DNA of 62,828 nt from Oscillospiraceae bacterium. GTDB taxonomy: Bacteria > Bacillota > Clostridia > Saccharofermentanales > Saccharofermentanaceae. The translations under genes were made by a program, and so were the position numbers. Below, in pieces: positions 16,416 to 26,919 of this stretch. A model generated the notes under the pieces. It worked only from the letters and a program-made list of their open reading frames with translations. It was not told the DNA's origin and did no database searches. The stretch spans positions 1 through 62,828 of the forward strand of contig CADCLV010000005.1 of the NCBI GenBank assembly GCA_902802325.1, given 5' to 3'. Every line of letters starts with the position of its first letter. Within the stretch, counting starts at the first letter, position 1.

Positions 16416-16493
16416 TTGTACTACGTTCAAAAGATAAATTAAATTGATAATTGTGTCTAAAGTGTAAAATCCAAAAAAGATTTTCACAAAAGG

Positions 16494-17387
16494 TCACTCT
16501 GTCGCCAGTGCATTTCGATAGGCATTAATGAGCGTGTCCCTTTTCTGCGCAGAAAGCTTTCCGTCATCCACAAGTTTCTGGGATGCGTTTTCCAGGATCT
16601 GGAACTCCGTTATCGGATCCATGTAACCCAGTTTCTTTAAAAAACGGTCCTGAGCGCAGATGTCGGCAAAAGCGGGAAAATGTGTGACGAGCCAGGCTCC
16701 CTGGTTGTCGTGGAAAGTAAAATAGTCCGTATACAGTTTTGTCTCTTCATACTCCCCTTCTTCGATACGCCGTATCGCCTCCAGGATAATATCCTCCTGC
16801 ATCATCCGGTAATAGACCATGACGTTTTCCGCATTCCCGCTATCCAATGCAAGGATCCAGTTTTCTGCCGCCTGATTCATAAAATCCACATCTTCCCTGA
16901 CCACGGTCACGCACGAAAGGAGATCCGGAAGTGTCATCGTCACATCCAGCATATAGTCGGTATAGTCCTGATTCATAAGAATACCGTAATTATATGTCAG
17001 ATGCGTATAAAGCAGTTTATAGATCTCACTATCGATGGTATAGGTCTCCGGAAGCATCTCGTCCTGATTCAGTCTGAAAGCGCGGGATGTCTCTTCGATA
17101 TTTCCGTCTTTTAAAATCTGCATGAAATAATCCGCTTCAGAAGAAAGCTCCGCCTTGACCGTCGGATCCCCTTCGGTTTCCGAATTCTCACCCTCTTCTC
17201 CACTCGACCCTTCAGACACCGGCGTGGTATCCGTAACCAGATCCGACGGAATCGAAGAGATTTGCGTCGCACGCGTCGGGGGCTTTCCCATATCGCAAGA
17301 CGTCAAAAAAGACAGTAAGGTCAGCATACATACCAGCCTTACTGCCAATTTCTGATTTTTCTGATTTCGTCCGAACATGAAATGCAT
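16494..17387 (-). CDS. Putative lipoprotein of unknown function
   Basis: 297 residues. A basic N-terminus is followed by a hydrophobic segment and lipobox FLTSC (Cys31). A Ser/Glu-rich disordered linker (about 45-80) precedes a helical globular domain (about 85-297) without recognised family. The start overlaps the stop of the PurM-like gene (TGATG), so the two are co-translated. A later in-frame ATG (17378) would give an equally good signal peptide. Confidence 0.75.
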   Translation of the reverse strand: MHFMFGRNQKNQKLAVRLVCMLTLLSFLTSCDMGKPPTRATQISSIPSDLVTDTTPVSEGSSGEEGENSETEGDPTVKAELSSEADYFMQILKDGNIEETSRAFRLNQDEMLPETYTIDSEIYKLLYTHLTYNYGILMNQDYTDYMLDVTMTLPDLLSCVTVVREDVDFMNQAAENWILALDSGNAENVMVYYRMMQEDIILEAIRRIEEGEYEETKLYTDYFTFHDNQGAWLVTHFPAFADICAQDRFLKKLGYMDPITEFQILENASQKLVDDGKLSAQKRDTLINAYRNALATE

Positions 17388-18559
17388 CAGCCGTAGATGA
17401 ACTCTTCGCCATTGGCGCGGATCACGACCTGGTTTTCAGATCCATCCGGCATAGCCTCGACACGACCCACAATACGAGCGTCGATGTTGTATTTGCCGGC
17501 GATATCGATAATACCCTGAGCCACGGACTCTTCGCAGTAGAACTCCATACGGTGGCCGCAGTTAAATACCTGATACATTTCCTTCATCGGGATCTCCGAA
17601 GACTCATAGATCGCCTGGAAGATCGGCGGGAACGGGAACAGATTGTCCTTGATGATGCGGATATTCTTACCGAAATCACGGCACTTGGCCTGTCCGCCAC
17701 CTGTGCAGTGGATGATACCGGAGATGGAAGAACGGTACTGGGAAAGTACATCACGGACTACCGGCAGATATGTACGTGTCGGAGACAGTATCGCCTCGGC
17801 AACAGTCTGCTCGGAATTCGGCAGCTTGTCTGTCAGACGGAACTTACCGCAGTATACCTTATCCTCCGGGATCGTCTCGGAAACAGATTCCGGGAACTCC
17901 TTGAGGTAATCTTTGCAAAGAAGCATATGACGGGCAGCTGTCAGGCCGTTGCTGGAAATACCGGAATTATAGGAATCTTCATAGGTTGCCTGACCAAAGG
18001 AAGCCAGACCGACGATTACATGACCGGGCTTGATATTGGCTGCATTGATAACATTTTTCTTGGCAACTCTGGTTACCAGTGTCGAGTCAACGATCAGGGT
18101 ACGGACCAGATCGCCCACGTCTGCGGTCTCGCCGCCGCACATGGAAATATCGAATCCCATATCCTGAAGTTTTCCGACGATCGTGTTATATCCCTCGATC
18201 ACGGCGGCGATGCATTTGCCGTCCACACGATGGGCATTTCTTCCGATGGTATTAGAAAGAGAGAGCTTTTCCAGAGCGCCGACACAAGCCAGATCATCTG
18301 TATTCATGACCAGGGAATCCTGCGCAATACCTCTGAACCACTTGAGGTCACCGGTCTCTTTATAGGCGATATAGGCAACGGAAGACTTCGTTCCTGCACC
18401 ATCCGCATGGATCGCCGTGCAATAGTCCGGATCTCCTGCCAGATCTTCGATCAGTTTACAGAACGCGCCGGGAAATGCACCCTTGTCCTGATTGGCTACT
18501 GCCTTCTTTACATCGTCCTTCGTAGGAGAGACGCCGCGACTTAAGTACGATTCTGCCAT
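17387..18559 (-). CDS. Phosphoribosylformylglycinamidine cyclo-ligase-like protein (PurM family, long form)
   Basis: AIR synthase family ATPase; PurM closes the imidazole ring in purine synthesis (FGAM to AIR). The 390-residue protein has the N-terminal HADGAGTKS, the Asp-rich segment MNTDDLACVGA, the substrate segment MCGGETADVGDLVRT, SGISSNGLTAARH and the C-terminal CTGGGQAKC. It is longer than canonical PurM (about 345) and matches the long AIR synthase-related form seen in Bacteroidetes and some Clostridia. No other pur gene is nearby, so a true PurM role is likely but not proven by context. It follows rnpB on the same strand. Confidence 0.85.
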   Translation of the reverse strand: MAESYLSRGVSPTKDDVKKAVANQDKGAFPGAFCKLIEDLAGDPDYCTAIHADGAGTKSSVAYIAYKETGDLKWFRGIAQDSLVMNTDDLACVGALEKLSLSNTIGRNAHRVDGKCIAAVIEGYNTIVGKLQDMGFDISMCGGETADVGDLVRTLIVDSTLVTRVAKKNVINAANIKPGHVIVGLASFGQATYEDSYNSGISSNGLTAARHMLLCKDYLKEFPESVSETIPEDKVYCGKFRLTDKLPNSEQTVAEAILSPTRTYLPVVRDVLSQYRSSISGIIHCTGGGQAKCRDFGKNIRIIKDNLFPFPPIFQAIYESSEIPMKEMYQVFNCGHRMEFYCEESVAQGIIDIAGKYNIDARIVGRVEAMPDGSENQVVIRANGEEFIYG

Positions 18560-18644
18560 GGTAAATACCCTTCTTTCTAATGATGTATCGTATCTTCTAT
18601 TCTACTGCCCCAAAACAGGCAGAGATCACTATATAAAACATTTT

Positions 18645-18999
18645 CCGAGTTGAACCTGTAAGCCGGGTTCTGTCGTGGATGATCATCTATCTAGACCGGA
18701 AATCTCGTTCCGGCTCAAGCCGCCTCCTCAAGACCTGCGGACCACAGTAGTGTCTTTCCATGGCGTTGCTCCGGGTGGGGTTTACAAGGCCGATACGTTA
18801 CCGTACCGCCGGTGAGCTCTTACCTCGCCTTTTCATCCTTACCTTTCTCCGAAGAAAAAGGCGGTTTTCTTTTCTGTTGCACTTTCCTTAAAGTTACCTT
18901 CACCGGGAACTGCCCGGCACCCTTGTCCTATGGAGCCCGGACTTTCCTCACGCACGGCCTTTCAGCACATGTGCCCGCGATCATCCGGTCCAGCTCAGA
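18645..18999 (-). ncRNA. rnpB: RNase P RNA, type A
   Basis: Catalytic RNA that trims tRNA 5' ends. On the minus strand it begins GAGCTGGACCGGATGATCGC and has the universal conserved block GAGGAAAGTCCGGGCTCC. It ends in TAGATAGATGATCATCCACG followed by ACAGAACCCGGCTTACAGG, and its termini pair to form P1. This 3' part is type A-like (as in E. coli) and not the type B of Bacillus, as is usual in Clostridia. Ends are placed from P1 pairing and may be off by a few bases. Confidence 0.95.
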
Positions 19000-19009
19000 A
19001 AACATACCC

Positions 19010-19015
19010 ATTATA
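19010..19015 (-). promoter_or_regulatory. rnpB -10 box
   Basis: Minus-strand TATAAT, with a weak TAGAAC 17 bp upstream (19033-19038). The predicted start near 19003 agrees with the RNase P RNA 5' end. Confidence 0.55.
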
Positions 19016-19048
19016 ATCTAACAATCAGGTTTGTTCTAGTAAGATTTC

Positions 19049-19819
19049 TTACCATTTATGCCCTTCATAGACCGTAATGGCCAAATTCGGCAATTTGCGC
19101 AAAAGCTGTTCCTGAAGGCTTGGTAATACTATGCGTTCCGTCACTTCATGTCCGGCCACGATCGCCGCAATGCCGGCATCCTCCAGTTCCAGCATATGGT
19201 GATGCTTCATTTCTCCGGTCACTACCACATCCACTCGGTATTGCTTTAACACAGGGATCACATCTTCGTCAAAAGCACCTCCCTGGAGAAATACGCGGCT
19301 GACTTCCTTATCCTGATCGGTATTCAGAATAAGACCGCTTGCGCCGAGTTTTTCTTTGACCATATCTGCATAAGCAAAAAGCTTCATGGAATCATTTCCC
19401 ACGCTTCCGCAGATCCCCACTTCCGTATCCTGAAGAAGGATCGGCATAACAAGATCCAGCGTCTCCCCTAAAGCCTGATTCACACCGTTCTTGGCACGGT
19501 CCAGATTGGTATGGGCGGCAAAGACACTGATGTTATTCTGGATCAGGGTGCGGATATTCGCGCCTTGCGGCGTCGAATAGTCAATGCGGGACACAGGATG
19601 AAAAAACATCGGATGGTGAGTAACGATCATGTCCGCTTTTTCCTTCACGGCAAAAGCCACGGACTCTCTGGAAATGTCCAGCGCCAGCACGAGTTTTTTT
19701 ACTTCCGAAGATGTATCACCGATCATCAGGCCCACAGTATCATAATCCAGAGCCAGTTCCGGCGGCGCGATCTCCTGCATGACCGAGATCACATCTTGTA
19801 CAAGATATTTCTTCTTCAT
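19049..19819 (-). CDS. Nif3-like dinuclear metal protein (DUF34/YqfO)
   Basis: 256-residue Nif3/DUF34 family protein, a short form without the inserted PII-like domain of YqfO. Metal-binding segments are VTHHPMFFHP, FAAHTNLD and the C-terminal VAGHEVTE. The biochemical role is unsettled (proposed GTP cyclohydrolase-like or metal chaperone). I chose the ATG at 19819 because it forms an ATGA overlap with trmK and has GGGAG 8 bases upstream. The trmK-nif3 pairing is conserved in Firmicutes. Confidence 0.92.
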   Translation of the reverse strand: MKKKYLVQDVISVMQEIAPPELALDYDTVGLMIGDTSSEVKKLVLALDISRESVAFAVKEKADMIVTHHPMFFHPVSRIDYSTPQGANIRTLIQNNISVFAAHTNLDRAKNGVNQALGETLDLVMPILLQDTEVGICGSVGNDSMKLFAYADMVKEKLGASGLILNTDQDKEVSRVFLQGGAFDEDVIPVLKQYRVDVVVTGEMKHHHMLELEDAGIAAIVAGHEVTERIVLPSLQEQLLRKLPNLAITVYEGHKW

Positions 19820-20487
19820 ATCCATTTCTCCCAATTAAGTAGAATCTCCCGGCATCTGGGATCTCCCAGTGCCCGTTTTTCCAATAGTTTCTTTTCATGC
19901 TCCATATATTCGGAAAAGAGATCCGGTTTCTTTTCCAGTATATATGGTCCCAGAAACAGCTGGGCATCGGAAAGCGCATAGGGCTTTCCTTTGTACATCA
20001 CTCTCATCGCCACATAGAAGTGACCTTTTTCCAGTTCAATGGCTTCCTCTTCGATGGAAAAGCCACTCTCGCACAGGTAAGCCCGAAGGACCTCAAAAGA
20101 TCTCTGCGGCTGAAGGACCATATACATTCCGGGAAGGATCTTTCCTTCGTCTTTTGCCGACGAGAGGATCTTGATCATCTCAAGTCCTCCCATACCTGCG
20201 ATCACTACCGTCGCATCTTTTGAAAGATCGACTCCCTTTAATCCATCGGTGTGAAGGACCTGTGCCTTTTGCCCAAAGCCCGCCCCTTCCAAAAAGAGCC
20301 TTGTCCGCTGCGCCGGCTGTTCATGGATATCCGTCGCGATCAGGTTCCGGCACTTCTCTGTCATCAGACAGAAGGCACCGAGTTTTCCGTGATCGGATCC
20401 CACATCAACGACCGTTTCGCAGGATGGGATCAGGGAATACACTTTCAAGAGCCGTCGGGAAAGGAGTTCATTCTTTTCAATGCTCAT
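19816..20487 (-). CDS. trmK: tRNA (adenine(22)-N1)-methyltransferase TrmK
   Basis: 223-residue SAM-dependent methyltransferase. Motif I is VVDVGSDHGKLG, and VVIAGMGGLEM and LQPQRS are TrmK signatures; a C-terminal coiled coil is present. It overlaps dnaG (ATGA) and nif3 (ATGA). The sigma factor gene usually found between dnaG and trmK is missing. Confidence 0.93.
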   Translation of the reverse strand: MSIEKNELLSRRLLKVYSLIPSCETVVDVGSDHGKLGAFCLMTEKCRNLIATDIHEQPAQRTRLFLEGAGFGQKAQVLHTDGLKGVDLSKDATVVIAGMGGLEMIKILSSAKDEGKILPGMYMVLQPQRSFEVLRAYLCESGFSIEEEAIELEKGHFYVAMRVMYKGKPYALSDAQLFLGPYILEKKPDLFSEYMEHEKKLLEKRALGDPRCREILLNWEKWI

Positions 20488-22355
20488 CGTTTTCCCGTCT
20501 TCTCCTTAAGGAATTTCAAATACTTCAAAGTATTTCGAAGTGCTTCTTCCGTAGCTTCACGGTCCGGTCCTTCCGGCATCACATCAAGTCTTTTCGCCAG
20601 TTCATCTTTCTGTCTCGAATATACAGTCATTCTGACCCGGTAGAGATAATCGATGGTATGCTTCATGAGCGTGTCCAGATCATCGCCGTATTTGACGCTG
20701 ATCAGTGCCTCGGAAAGTGTGTCTTTAGCGGAACGCTGGTTGAGGATCAGATTCTCTCCGGCCATCAAAAGCCGGTTGGCATCAAGTTTCCCTTCAGAAA
20801 GAAGCGGTAATACTTCCTGGGCAATGGTACGCATGGTGCCCATAGTAAAGTCCGTGACCAGCGGGGCATCGTGATACTTTTCCTGGAATGTACGGTAACT
20901 GTCACCCAGCGAGGCCAGAAGGCAGATCAGTACCAGTTCATCCCGTGTGGCAGTTTCGCCGGGCTGTTTCCGGGGCAGGATCGATTCCTGTTTCTGCACT
21001 TCCCGCTGGGAACGGGTGATCGCTTCTTTATGGGAAGAATCCGAGAGTTTTCCGACTTCCGCCATGACGGATGCCGTCGATACCCCCAGGATCTGCGCCG
21101 CCTGATGGGCCGCTCTTTCTCTCAGGATCAGGTTGCTTTCCCACGAAAGATATGTTGAGATCAGCTGCTGGAATAAAACGGAATCAAACCGTCCGCTCTG
21201 AAGGCTCTGCTGATGAGCGGATTCCACCAGATAATCCAGTACCGGCACAGCCTGATCCACGACCTTGGCAAATGCCTCTTTCCCGTATGTACGGATAAAT
21301 TCATCCGGATCTTTTCCGTCCGGCACTTTCGCCACCCGCACCTGAGTGGTCATACCGGTATGTTTCTTTTTCCGGTCCATGAGCATCTTTAAGCCGCGTA
21401 CAGCCGCATTCTGGCCGGCACGGTCGGAATCGTAGAACAATACCACTTCTTCACAGTACCGTTCCAGAAGATCCAGCTGCCGCTCCGTCAGTGCGGTACC
21501 CAGAGACGCCACCGCATTATTCACGCCTGCCTGATGCATGGAAATGACATCCATATACCCTTCCACCACGATGATCTGTTTCATCTTGGATTTTTTGGCG
21601 AAGTTCAGTGCATAGAGATTTCTCTGCTTGGAATAAACCGGAGATTCCGGTGAATTCACGTATTTTGGCTGGCCGTCACCGATGATTCGCCCGCCGAAAG
21701 CGATCAGTTCGCCCATGGCATTAAAGATCGGAAACATCAGTCTTCCGCGGAAAAGATCGAAGGTCTTACCGTTTTTCGTAACAAAGAGTCCCGACTGGGT
21801 GATCTCATTCTGATGAAAGCCTTTAGCCTGAAGATGCTGATAAAGCCCGCTCCACTCGTCCGGCGCATAGCCCAGACCGAACTGGGTAGCCATCGCCGGA
21901 GAGATCTGTCTTTTCCGAAGATACTCTCTTGCCGGGGCGCCTTTCGGGGACTTGAAACTGGCATAGTAGTAACGGGCTGCTTCCAGAAGCACTTCTTTAA
22001 TGCGCTTGCGGAACTGCTCTTCTTTTCTGTAGTTGGCATCGTTGGATTCAGGGATCGTCACCCCGGCCTTTTCGGCCAGGAACTTCAGCGCCTCGACATA
22101 GGTCAGGTGCTCGATCTCCATAATGAAATTGACCACATTGCCGCCTTTATGGCAGCCGAAGCAGTAGTAGATCTGCTTATTGACCGAGACAGAAAAAGAC
22201 GGCGTATCCTCTGAATGAAACGGACAGAGCCCGAACTGGTTTTGCCCGGAGCTCTTCGTAAATTGGACATACTGACCTACGACCGAAACGATATCGCTTC
22301 GGGAGATGATCTCTTCCACTACTTCATTCGGGATGCCGCCGCGGCCATTGCTCAT
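20484..22355 (-). CDS. dnaG: DNA primase
   Basis: 623 residues. An N-terminal CHC2-type zinc ribbon (Cys44, His47, Cys65, Cys68) is followed by the RNA polymerase core with the TOPRIM motif VVEGYMDVISMHQAG and FYDSDRAGQNAA, then a C-terminal helicase-interaction domain (about 480-623). It synthesises RNA primers for replication. It overlaps trmK by four bases and follows yajC by 29 bp. In most Firmicutes rpoD follows dnaG. Confidence 0.97.
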   Translation of the reverse strand: MSNGRGGIPNEVVEEIISRSDIVSVVGQYVQFTKSSGQNQFGLCPFHSEDTPSFSVSVNKQIYYCFGCHKGGNVVNFIMEIEHLTYVEALKFLAEKAGVTIPESNDANYRKEEQFRKRIKEVLLEAARYYYASFKSPKGAPAREYLRKRQISPAMATQFGLGYAPDEWSGLYQHLQAKGFHQNEITQSGLFVTKNGKTFDLFRGRLMFPIFNAMGELIAFGGRIIGDGQPKYVNSPESPVYSKQRNLYALNFAKKSKMKQIIVVEGYMDVISMHQAGVNNAVASLGTALTERQLDLLERYCEEVVLFYDSDRAGQNAAVRGLKMLMDRKKKHTGMTTQVRVAKVPDGKDPDEFIRTYGKEAFAKVVDQAVPVLDYLVESAHQQSLQSGRFDSVLFQQLISTYLSWESNLILRERAAHQAAQILGVSTASVMAEVGKLSDSSHKEAITRSQREVQKQESILPRKQPGETATRDELVLICLLASLGDSYRTFQEKYHDAPLVTDFTMGTMRTIAQEVLPLLSEGKLDANRLLMAGENLILNQRSAKDTLSEALISVKYGDDLDTLMKHTIDYLYRVRMTVYSRQKDELAKRLDVMPEGPDREATEEALRNTLKYLKFLKEKTGKR

Positions 22356-22384
22356 CGCTACCTGCCCCTTTGATCAAGAATTGA

Positions 22385-22825
22385 TTATTCTTCTGTCTTC
22401 TCGCTCTCTTCTGCTGCTTCTGTGTTTTCGGAAGATTCCTTCTTCTTCAGAGTCAGCTTCCCGTTCTTATTCTCAGAAGCTTCTTCCTTCTTCGGTTCCG
22501 GCTTCGCATCACGGGAAATGATCGAATTGATCGCAGACTTCTTATAGGTGACAAGTGTATTTGCCGCAGAAGTCATAATGGTGACCTCATCATCGCGGAT
22601 ATTTGCAACTTTTCCGACCAGACCGCCGATCGTGATGACCTGATCACCGACGCGCATCTTATCGATCTTCTCACGCAGTTCCTTCTCTTTCTTTCTCTGC
22701 GGACGGATCGCGATCACATACCACAGGATCAGAAAGCCACCGAAGATGGCCACCATAATAAGCGGATTGGCACCACCTGCCGCGGCCGCATCAGAACTCA
22801 GCGCTACTTTTACAAAATCAAACAT
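22385..22825 (-). CDS. yajC: Preprotein translocase subunit YajC
   Basis: 146 residues with one N-terminal membrane helix (about 22-42, followed by RPQRKKEKE) and the conserved cytoplasmic MRVGDQVITIGGLVGKV. It has a long Glu/Lys-rich tail. Accessory to Sec/SecDF. GGAGG is only 1 base from the upstream ATG at 22831 but 7 bases from the ATG at 22825, so the latter is taken. No secDF or tgt is adjacent, unlike the usual tgt-yajC order; tgt lies 3 kb away, divergent. Confidence 0.93.
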   Translation of the reverse strand: MFDFVKVALSSDAAAAGGANPLIMVAIFGGFLILWYVIAIRPQRKKEKELREKIDKMRVGDQVITIGGLVGKVANIRDDEVTIMTSAANTLVTYKKSAINSIISRDAKPEPKKEEASENKNGKLTLKKKESSENTEAAEESEKTEE

Positions 22826-22864
22826 TTTCATTCCTCCGTTTTCTCTTTCCTATGTAGACGGGAT

Positions 22865-23623
22865 TTACCCGAGCATATCCTGCATATCGTATTTGCCGGC
22901 AGGCTTACCGCACATAAATTTCGCTGCCGCCACTGCGCCTCTTCCAAAAACATTTCTGGTCTGGGCGCTGTGAGAGATCGTCAGTATCTCTTCTCCGCCG
23001 ATGAACATGACTTTATGTTCACCCACGATGTTGCCGCCGCGGATGGAATGAATACCCAGTTCCTTCTTATCCCGCTTTGCCCGCTTGGACTGACGCTCGT
23101 AAACATATTCCAGCTGTCCGTTCAGTTCCTCATTCATACCGTCTGCGATCATCAGCGCAGTACAGGACGGAGCATCCAGCTTTTTGTTGTGGTGCTCTTC
23201 CACAAGCTCAATATCGAAATCCGGATACAATTTGGCAGCCGCTTCCCGTACCAGCTTGATCAGTACGTTAATACCAAGAGACATATTGCCGGAATAGAAT
23301 ACACCGACCTTCTCAGAAAGCTTATTCAGCTCTTCCTTCTGCTCATCGGAAAGACCTGTGGTGCACATAACGATCGGTACATTTTTTGTTTCGGCAAGTT
23401 TTGTGATGCCGGAAAAAGCACTGACGTGGGAAAAATCGATGATCACATCGAATTCTTCCTGGCACTTCATCGGATCATCGTAGATCGGGAAAGCCGAATT
23501 GGGATTTAAAACCACATCGGAACCCGCTACGATCACCGTATCTTCATACTCTTCACACATTTCCGTGATAACACGGCCCATACGGCCCATACAGCCGCTA
23601 AGAAAAACTCTTACTTGAGACAT
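22865..23623 (-). CDS. dapB: 4-hydroxy-tetrahydrodipicolinate reductase
   Basis: NAD(P)H enzyme of the diaminopimelate/lysine pathway. The N-terminus has the Rossmann segment VFLSGCMGRMGRVI, the centre EEHHNKKLDAPSCTAL, which contains the catalytic His and Lys region, and the C-terminus IGGEEILTISHSAQ. The 252-residue length is normal. It follows dapA by 18 bp. Confidence 0.96.
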   Translation of the reverse strand: MSQVRVFLSGCMGRMGRVITEMCEEYEDTVIVAGSDVVLNPNSAFPIYDDPMKCQEEFDVIIDFSHVSAFSGITKLAETKNVPIVMCTTGLSDEQKEELNKLSEKVGVFYSGNMSLGINVLIKLVREAAAKLYPDFDIELVEEHHNKKLDAPSCTALMIADGMNEELNGQLEYVYERQSKRAKRDKKELGIHSIRGGNIVGEHKVMFIGGEEILTISHSAQTRNVFGRGAVAAAKFMCGKPAGKYDMQDMLG

Positions 23624-23641
23624 ACTACTCTCCTATTACTC

Positions 23642-24535
23642 TCATGCCTTCGGATGGAAAGACAAATCATACTGCTTCAAAGTCTCTGCCAGCGCATTTC
23701 TTCCGGCCTCGCTCATTTCGCAAAGCGGCATACGGCAAGAACCGATATCCCATCCCAGAATGTTCAATGCTTCCTTTACAGGAATCGGACTCACATCCGA
23801 GAACAGTGCTTTTACCAGCGGGATAATATCCGCCTGAAGCTTCGCAGCAGTCTTCACATCGCCATTCATAAATGACTCAACCATATTGTGCATCGTCTCC
23901 GGAACGATGTGAGAGGCAACGGAAATCACACCCTTACCGCCCATAGAGAGCAAAGGTACGACCATGCCATCCTCACCGGAATATAAAAGCAGATCATCAC
24001 CACAAAGATTAACAGTCTCAGGAATCTGGTTAATATTGCACTCCTTTACCGCAACGATATTCTCAATCTGAGAAAGTCTCCGGTAGGTGGAAGGTGCAAT
24101 GTTCAAGTTCGTACGAGAAGGAACATTGTAAACAATGATCGGGAGCTTCGTTACCTCAGCTGTCGCAGCAAAATGACGGAAAAGTCCTTCCTGGGATGTC
24201 TTATTGTAGTAAGGTGTAACAACGAGCAACGCGTCTGCTCCTATTGCTGTTGCTTCACGGGCAAGCTTGATACCATGTACAGTATCATTGCTTCCTGTTC
24301 CGGCAATGACCGGAACCCGGCCATCTACATACTCAACGACCGAACGAATCGTTGCCAAGTGCTCTTCATCCGGCATGGTTGCTGCTTCTCCTGTTGTGGC
24401 AGCCACAACAATAGCATCTGTCTTATGTGCCAAATGGAAGTCAATAAGCTCATGAAGTTTTTTCGTATCAACACCTCCTTCGTTAAAGGGTGTGATCAGG
24501 GCAACTGCCGAACCGACAAAAACGGGCTTTTTCAT
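23642..24535 (-). CDS. dapA: 4-hydroxy-tetrahydrodipicolinate synthase
   Basis: Condenses aspartate semialdehyde with pyruvate. It is a TIM barrel of 297 residues with the Schiff-base lysine Lys164 in VAVKECN, Tyr136 in IIVYNVPS and the pyruvate-binding TTGEAAT (47-53). First gene of the leftward dapA-dapB-yajC-dnaG-trmK-nif3 series, with its own promoter (24608) and a short structured leader (24569). Confidence 0.97.
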   Translation of the reverse strand: MKKPVFVGSAVALITPFNEGGVDTKKLHELIDFHLAHKTDAIVVAATTGEAATMPDEEHLATIRSVVEYVDGRVPVIAGTGSNDTVHGIKLAREATAIGADALLVVTPYYNKTSQEGLFRHFAATAEVTKLPIIVYNVPSRTNLNIAPSTYRRLSQIENIVAVKECNINQIPETVNLCGDDLLLYSGEDGMVVPLLSMGGKGVISVASHIVPETMHNMVESFMNGDVKTAAKLQADIIPLVKALFSDVSPIPVKEALNILGWDIGSCRMPLCEMSEAGRNALAETLKQYDLSFHPKA

Positions 24536-24568
24536 AACTCATGCCTCCATTTCTTTTGAGATTTCAAC

Positions 24569-24600
24569 GGTTTCTCGCACATCCTGGTGCGATGAAAACC
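24569..24600 (-). promoter_or_regulatory. Stem-loop at the 5' end of the dapA mRNA
   Basis: On the minus strand an inner stem TCGCAC-CAGGAT-GTGCGA is enclosed by GGTTT/GAAACC-type pairing. It begins right at the predicted transcript start. It may stabilise the mRNA or be a small regulatory element; no known riboswitch is recognised. Confidence 0.5.
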
Positions 24601-24607
24601 TCATAAA

Positions 24608-24637
24608 ATCATACCACCTACTATACATCAACGTCAA
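24608..24637 (-). promoter_or_regulatory. dapA promoter
   Basis: Minus-strand TTGACG (24632-24637), 18 bp, TATGAT (24608-24613). It interleaves with the opposite-facing queA promoter. Confidence 0.7.
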
Positions 24638-24650
24638 TTGCATTTATAAT
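24622..24650 (+). promoter_or_regulatory. queA-tgt promoter
   Basis: TATACA (24622-24627), 17 bp, perfect TATAAT (24645-24650). The ATG of queA is at 24659, 8 bases after the -10, so the transcript is predicted to start at or within 2 bases of the start codon. Confidence 0.65.
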
Positions 24651-24658
24651 ATGAAGCT

Positions 24659-26847
<2,189 letters not shown>

Positions 26848-26869
26848 TTTGACACGAAGAAGCAAAAAA

Positions 26870-26893
26870 GAAGCGGTCCGTATGGACCGCTTC
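26870..26893. terminator. Bidirectional terminator between tgt and the kinase operon
   Basis: Stem GAAGCGGTCC / GGACCGCTTC with loop GTAT, flanked by T tracts in both directions. Confidence 0.92.
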
Positions 26894-26919
26894 TTTTTCT
26901 ATGAATCATCTGATTCGAA

